Shown: piece by piece, positions 60,281-64,000 of the stretch
Layout of the letters: every line of letters starts with the position of its first letter
Numbering within the stretch: position 1 is the first letter of the stretch
Assembly: GCA_945910005.1 (NCBI GenBank)
Contig: OX246749.1
Location: 26,537,179 to 26,601,178 of the forward strand
Length of the DNA stretch: 64,000 nt
Reading direction: 5' to 3'
DNA from: Isoperla grammatica
Lineage: Eukaryota > Arthropoda > Insecta > Plecoptera > Perlodidae
Position numbers and translations under genes: made by a program
Notes under the pieces: model-generated
What the model saw: only the letters and a program-made list of their open reading frames with translations
Told to the model about the DNA's origin: nothing
Database searches by the model: none

Positions 60281-60947
60281 CGCCAGGGCCAATTTCACGA
60301 AACTTTCATCTGGCGGTTTTCTGTTAATCGGAGATTAAAAATGGCGCCCGGTAGAAGCCACCGTGCATTTTGTATGTAATGTCTGTTGAAACCATGGTAA
60401 CCAATCCGAGATAAGTAAATCGACCGATTAAACAGTTTGGTGAATTCGAACCATAATATTTATTAATAATTGTTTGCTCACAATATTTATTTACGTAGGC
60501 CGATCTAATAGCATTAGGTAAGATTGTAATAAAAGTTATGGGGCAGTTGTTTTTTGCAGACAAACATTGACTGTTCAACAATCAAAGGAAACCACAACAG
60601 TGGAGTTGCCTAGCAACACATTGTTTGTCTACATGTGATGTCTAGGCAGCACCATTAATTGTAACTAATGTGTTATTAGTAGTATGCGATTGTTTCTAAA
60701 TTTTGAACTGTCAACTGCAGCCTGGCATTCTATTTTCAGTTGTTATTTACCTATTTGCCTGTATTCCCCAAGGCCTACCCAGGGCGAGCCTATTCTATAA
60801 CTTTTTCATCCGGCCGAAACGGAATCCAATGCAGCCCGAACGCAAGTATTTCCCGTTGGGCAGATATCATTATAATAAGCGATTGAGCCACCGACGCTTT
60901 AGTCTGATCGATACAGTACAATCGGGTAGAGTTATGTGGATGACAGT
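60281..60947. other. Ferritin intron, nothing recognised
   Basis: A frame at 60703-60969 has no recognisable domain or codon bias. Confidence 0.35.
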
Positions 60948-61536
60948 GGCCGAGCACATCCTCGACTGAAATCGCAGCTTAAAGCTGCGATTTCAGTCGA
61001 GGATGTGCTCGGCATGGCGCGCCGCGGATGAAGATTGCAGCCGATCAGCGTGCTCTATTTCTCAGCCAAGGAGAGCCGCGGATTTCTATCCGTGGATTAA
61101 AAATATCTAGGCTAGGCCTAAGGCCCTAGGCCTAGTCGTTTTGCTTACCTGTGTTGTTTCAATCTTGCGCCACGTCCATCCACGCTTGAACACGCAACAC
61201 ATTACTTTTATAGTGTTTGTGGAATATATTATACAGGATTTTTCTCTTTTCGACAGCCAACACTAATCTTTCGGCAAAGTCTTCAGACATTTTAAGTTTT
61301 AAATGTACGTTTTGCAGTCATTTGTTTGTTGTCGTAATCCCGATTTTCTATTGGTCATTCAAAGTGACGTCATGCCGAGCGTGGAGTTCGCCGGCTGAAA
61401 GATTGAATATTTTTAATCCACGTATAGAAATCCGCGGCTCTCCTCGGCTGAGAAATAGAGCACGCTGATTGGCTGCAATCTTCATCCGCGCCGCGCCACG
61501 CCGAGCACATCCTCGACTGAAATCGCAGCTTTAGAG
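60948..61536. mobile_element. Long-arm palindromic element with a head-to-head end
   Basis: 60978-61110 and 61395-61536 are inverted copies of about 135 bp (AAGCTGCGATTTCAGTCGAG at the ends, GAGAAATAGAGCACGCTGAT inside). Directly left of the element, 60948-60979 is a further 30-bp copy of the right terminus, making a near-perfect 60-bp palindrome centred near 60980. No coding capacity. Confidence 0.7.
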
Positions 61537-61873
61537 TAGAGAGATTAAAAAAAAAACTGAGACAATGAAACTTGTTCACCCTGGTCACTAATTCCAGTAA
61601 TCCAGTATCCCACCCAACCTAAATCTACGCTAGCCTCAGGGGGTAACATTGTTAACAACCCCAACCAAACCGTCCCCACCTAGTCCACTCTACCACCACA
61701 TTAGAATCTTGAATGTTATATAATTGTAAAAACAGTTTCTCAATTCCGACGAGGGAACAAGGCTGTTTAAGCCGAAACGTTTCGTTGTTTATTTGTTTGT
61801 TTGTGCATATTGTATATTTATCGTGTCTACTTCGTCTCTACTTCAGGTAAGCAGTCGGTTTCTATCATTCTTT

Positions 61874-62305
61874 CCTCGGGGCGCTCTCCGATGCCCCACT
61901 CTCCGATGCCCCACCAACCTTTTCAGTCTCCGATACCTCACTACCTGCTCTACCTGTTTTCTAATGCCCATGGTACACCACGCAATTTAATCGCACGTCC
62001 ACTGCGCGGTAAGCGGTAGGGATAGAGGTTAGGTTAGGTTAGTCTAGGTTAGGTTAGGATAGTATTATTAGGTTAGGGTAGTATTATACTATAAGGTTAG
62101 GTTAGGTTAGGTTAGTGTAGTATTATTAGGTAAGGGTAGTATTATACTATATTTTAGGGTACTATTATATTTGGGGTGTGCATGTGCTTATTTTACGTGG
62201 TGTAGCATGGACTTCTTGAGCAGGTAGGTGGGGCATCGGAGAGTGGGGTTTCGGAGACTAAAAAGGTTGAGGGGGGGCATCGGAGAGTGGGGCATCGGAG
62301 ATGCG
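61874..62305. mobile_element. Foldback element of CTCCGATGCCCCA repeats
   Basis: The left arm 61874-61955 (repeated CTCCGATGCCCCA, then TTTTCAGTCTCCGA and CTACCTGCTC) is mirrored by 62217-62305 (GAGCAGGTAGGTGGGGCATC, GTTTCGGAGACTAAAAAGG, repeated GGGGCATCGGAGA). The loop contains TTAGG repeats. Confidence 0.65.
62027..62160. repeat. Interstitial TTAGG-rich repeat
   Basis: GGTTAGGTTAGG blocks at 62030-62057 and 62095-62116, with interspersed TAGTATTATTA. TTAGG is the ancestral arthropod telomere unit, though short interstitial runs are not proof of lineage. Confidence 0.7.
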
Positions 62306-63251
62306 TCCCTTTCCTCACTCAAATACTCATTGATATTTCAATAGTATTTAAACATAAAAATCACTCAATCAATAGGCCTATATTAAATAGCATTCCCTCA
62401 CATAGCCTAGCTTTAGTTTCTGAACCTACAGTCAGTGTTATTTCACTGTAGGCCTACAGACCAATAGGCAACACGCGTACGATTTTTTTTGTTAAACCAA
62501 ACACTTAGTTTAATAGTATCAGATACAAAAAGTATATTAATGCAAGTCCCAAGTAAAAAATAAATTTTTAAATAGGTTTAATGTGGTCGCATTTATTGAA
62601 GTTTCAACTCGGGGATCTAAAACGCGTACAGGTGGCTGTGACGTCATGATTCAGTAGACGTGGCGTAACAGACCAATCGCTGAGGCGGTGAGCGTACACA
62701 GTACAAAACCATGACGTCAAATCCACTCTACATGGCGGCGGCTCGTTTTTCGCGCCCTTTTATTTATCGTTACTAAACCAATTATTTGGAGGCAAAAACT
62801 GATCCGTTTTTCAAAATTCAAACACAAAATTATTAAATGAGATACAAGGTATTTAAAAATCGATTATAATTTTCATACGCGTGTTCCCTATTGTCACCCA
62901 GTTTGTGGAATATCTCCCTAAAGGCAGATAAAGTGGTTCCACAGCAACCTTGTGAATGCCGACGTCATATAACAGTCAGTAGGAGCCAATCGGCGGGTGG
63001 CTCTTCTAAATACTGACGTCATCTAGTTGGCTAGTTCCCGACATCCACAAGGTTGCTGTGGAAAACATACACGGCGCGGATTCAAGCTGTGACAGGACAC
63101 TTGAATCACACAATACATACACAATACATTGACTCCCTGCCCGACTCAATGAGCAGGACAGAGAAGGAGGCAGCCTTGTATTGGATGGCAAGAAAGAAGA
63201 ATGGTTGAAGAAGCAAACTCTGCACAGGAAAAAAAAAAAAAAAGTGCTTAC
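62306..63251. other. Ferritin intron, 3'-flank side
   Basis: No gene supported. Poly-A run at 63229-63243 just inside the donor side. Several TAGGCCTA motifs. Confidence 0.4.
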
Positions 63252-63367
63252 CATCAGCAGATAATCAAAACTATGTGCTATGTGCGAGTTCGCAAACTTT
63301 TGTAGGTCATTCTCAACGTCATTTATGCCTCCGTACTTCGCATTGCAGTTCAGTAGGTCACCGTTAC
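63252..63367 (-). CDS. Ferritin, internal exon
   Basis: A 116-nt minus-strand exon between acceptor TTTCTAG (AG 63369-63368) and donor GTAAGC (from 63251). It enters in phase 1 and leaves in phase 0, encoding a partial codon plus 38 residues: NGDLLNCNAKYGGINDVEND, then LQKFANSHIAHSFDYLLM. The xYGGIxDVxxxLQKxxNxxIxxSFDYLL pattern is ferritin helix A, and the upstream Cys fits secreted ferritins, which have an extra N-terminal Cys. It joins cleanly to 59789. Exons encoding the signal peptide and any iron-responsive element would lie to the right and are not seen in the 0.6 kb that remains. Confidence 0.8.
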
Positions 63368-63424
63368 CTAGAAACGAAAGAAGAACAGTGTTTGAGAATG
63401 CTCGACCTCTATGTACTTCAAACA

Positions 63425-63720
63425 TTTGTGATGATTGATTGATTGATAATTGGGGCTTAACGTCTCATATTTGTGCAACAATGGCTTATCGAGACGATGA
63501 GCGGGGGATGATGAAGATGAGAAGATGATGATGAAGAATAAAGCCACATCCGAATCAGAACCATTGTACGTCGCGTGGGTCGTCACATACGGGAGTCCAG
63601 CAAGGGAGGGCAGGGCCAAGTGGGAGGAGAAATATTTAGTGGGACAGTGGGGGGGGGGGGGGGGGTAAGGCCTCCTTTTGACGTCTCTTACGACTAGCAG
63701 AGTCACTCTGGGCCTATTCT
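63425..63720 (-). mobile_element. SINE-like element
   Basis: On plus it begins TGATTGATTGATTGATAAT (a reversed tail repeat), with GGGGCTTAACGTCTCATA, then TCTTACGACTAGCAGAGTC and GGGCCTATTCTTCCCCGGGC. These phrases resemble the core and head of a dispersed SINE group I associate with marine invertebrates, especially molluscs. A run of about 16 G lies at 63650-63665. Orientation from the tail is minus. No gene evidence for the long frame across it. Confidence 0.45.
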
Positions 63721-64000
63721 TCCCCGGGCCCGGCCGGGCTTAAAAATTTGTAAAACAAAGAATAGTAGGATAAAGCCTAGAGACAATATACATTAAATAA
63801 TATATAATTTAAAAATAATAATCCGGTAGGCCTACCGGTACCAATACCGAGCCAGGGTGGTGGGTGACCCATCACTGTGACGTGTTTTTTGCAAGGCCCA
63901 ATAAAATGACAAGTGTTATTTGATGCATTTAAGTCTTTTTTGTTCACATCTCCACATAGGCCCTTCTACGTCAACGGTGTTGATATCATATCACGAAATA

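Noticed and set aside
61745..61790. Hammerhead ribozyme (GACGAG ... GCCGAAACG)
   Set aside because: The core CUGANGA is not intact (CCGACGAG) and the closing stems I and III are not convincing.

Overview
The window is animal nuclear DNA, not bacterial. Coding sequence is sparse and split by GT-AG introns, simple-sequence repeats run to hundreds of bases, and SINEs, LTR elements, Helitron-like elements and many small inverted-repeat elements fill the introns. The host looks like a marine invertebrate. An arthropod, perhaps a crustacean, is my best guess. The reasons are Ig domains that recall the Fas3/Beat/Sidestep style, a secreted ferritin light-chain type, heavy microsatellite load and a stretch of TTAGG repeats. 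That assignment is inference (about 0.4).

Region 1 (about 0.5-35 kb, + strand) reads as one gene. A TATA promoter with duplicated E-box repeats precedes a 55-nt signal-peptide exon (949-1003, phase-1 donor). Six Ig-like exons follow, all of length divisible by three and all phase 1-1, in the order A-B-C (12546-19203) and A'-B'-C' (20408-32517). A short Ala/Ser/Thr-rich exon ending in a stop follows each C exon (20006-20058 and 34952-35019). The second set is a segmental duplication of the first, since the introns align too. The intron copies act as empty-site controls that date and delimit several insertions: a Helitron-like element, a solo LTR, a SINE and a 5-kb non-autonomous LTR element.

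The most striking feature is that the acceptor-plus-exon-head of the Ig exons has been amplified in tandem directly upstream of the intact exon. There are two extra heads before A and before A', and about 24 (cassette 1) and 20 (cassette 2) heads before C and C'. In the C arrays each 102-bp unit keeps a 3' splice site, a 45-nt open segment in the right phase and a GT(G/A)AGC donor-like site.

Region 2 (35-41.3 kb) holds AT-rich sequence, then a SWIM/YqaJ-type ORF and a convergent THAP-domain exon bracketed by weak inverted repeats, and a 486-bp inverted-repeat element.

Region 3 (41.4-57.2 kb) is a nest of mobile elements and satellites: a second Helitron-like family with a (TAA)n tail, a 5S-rRNA-derived SINE, and satellites of about 117, 115, 60 and 98 bp. 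The last is about 7.5 kb long with a variable poly-C tract in every unit.

Region 4 (57.2-64 kb) has a long (GT)n tract and the last two visible exons of a secreted ferritin gene on the minus strand (63252-63367 and 59409-59789). Their 3.5-kb intron is loaded with palindromic elements and TTAGG repeats.
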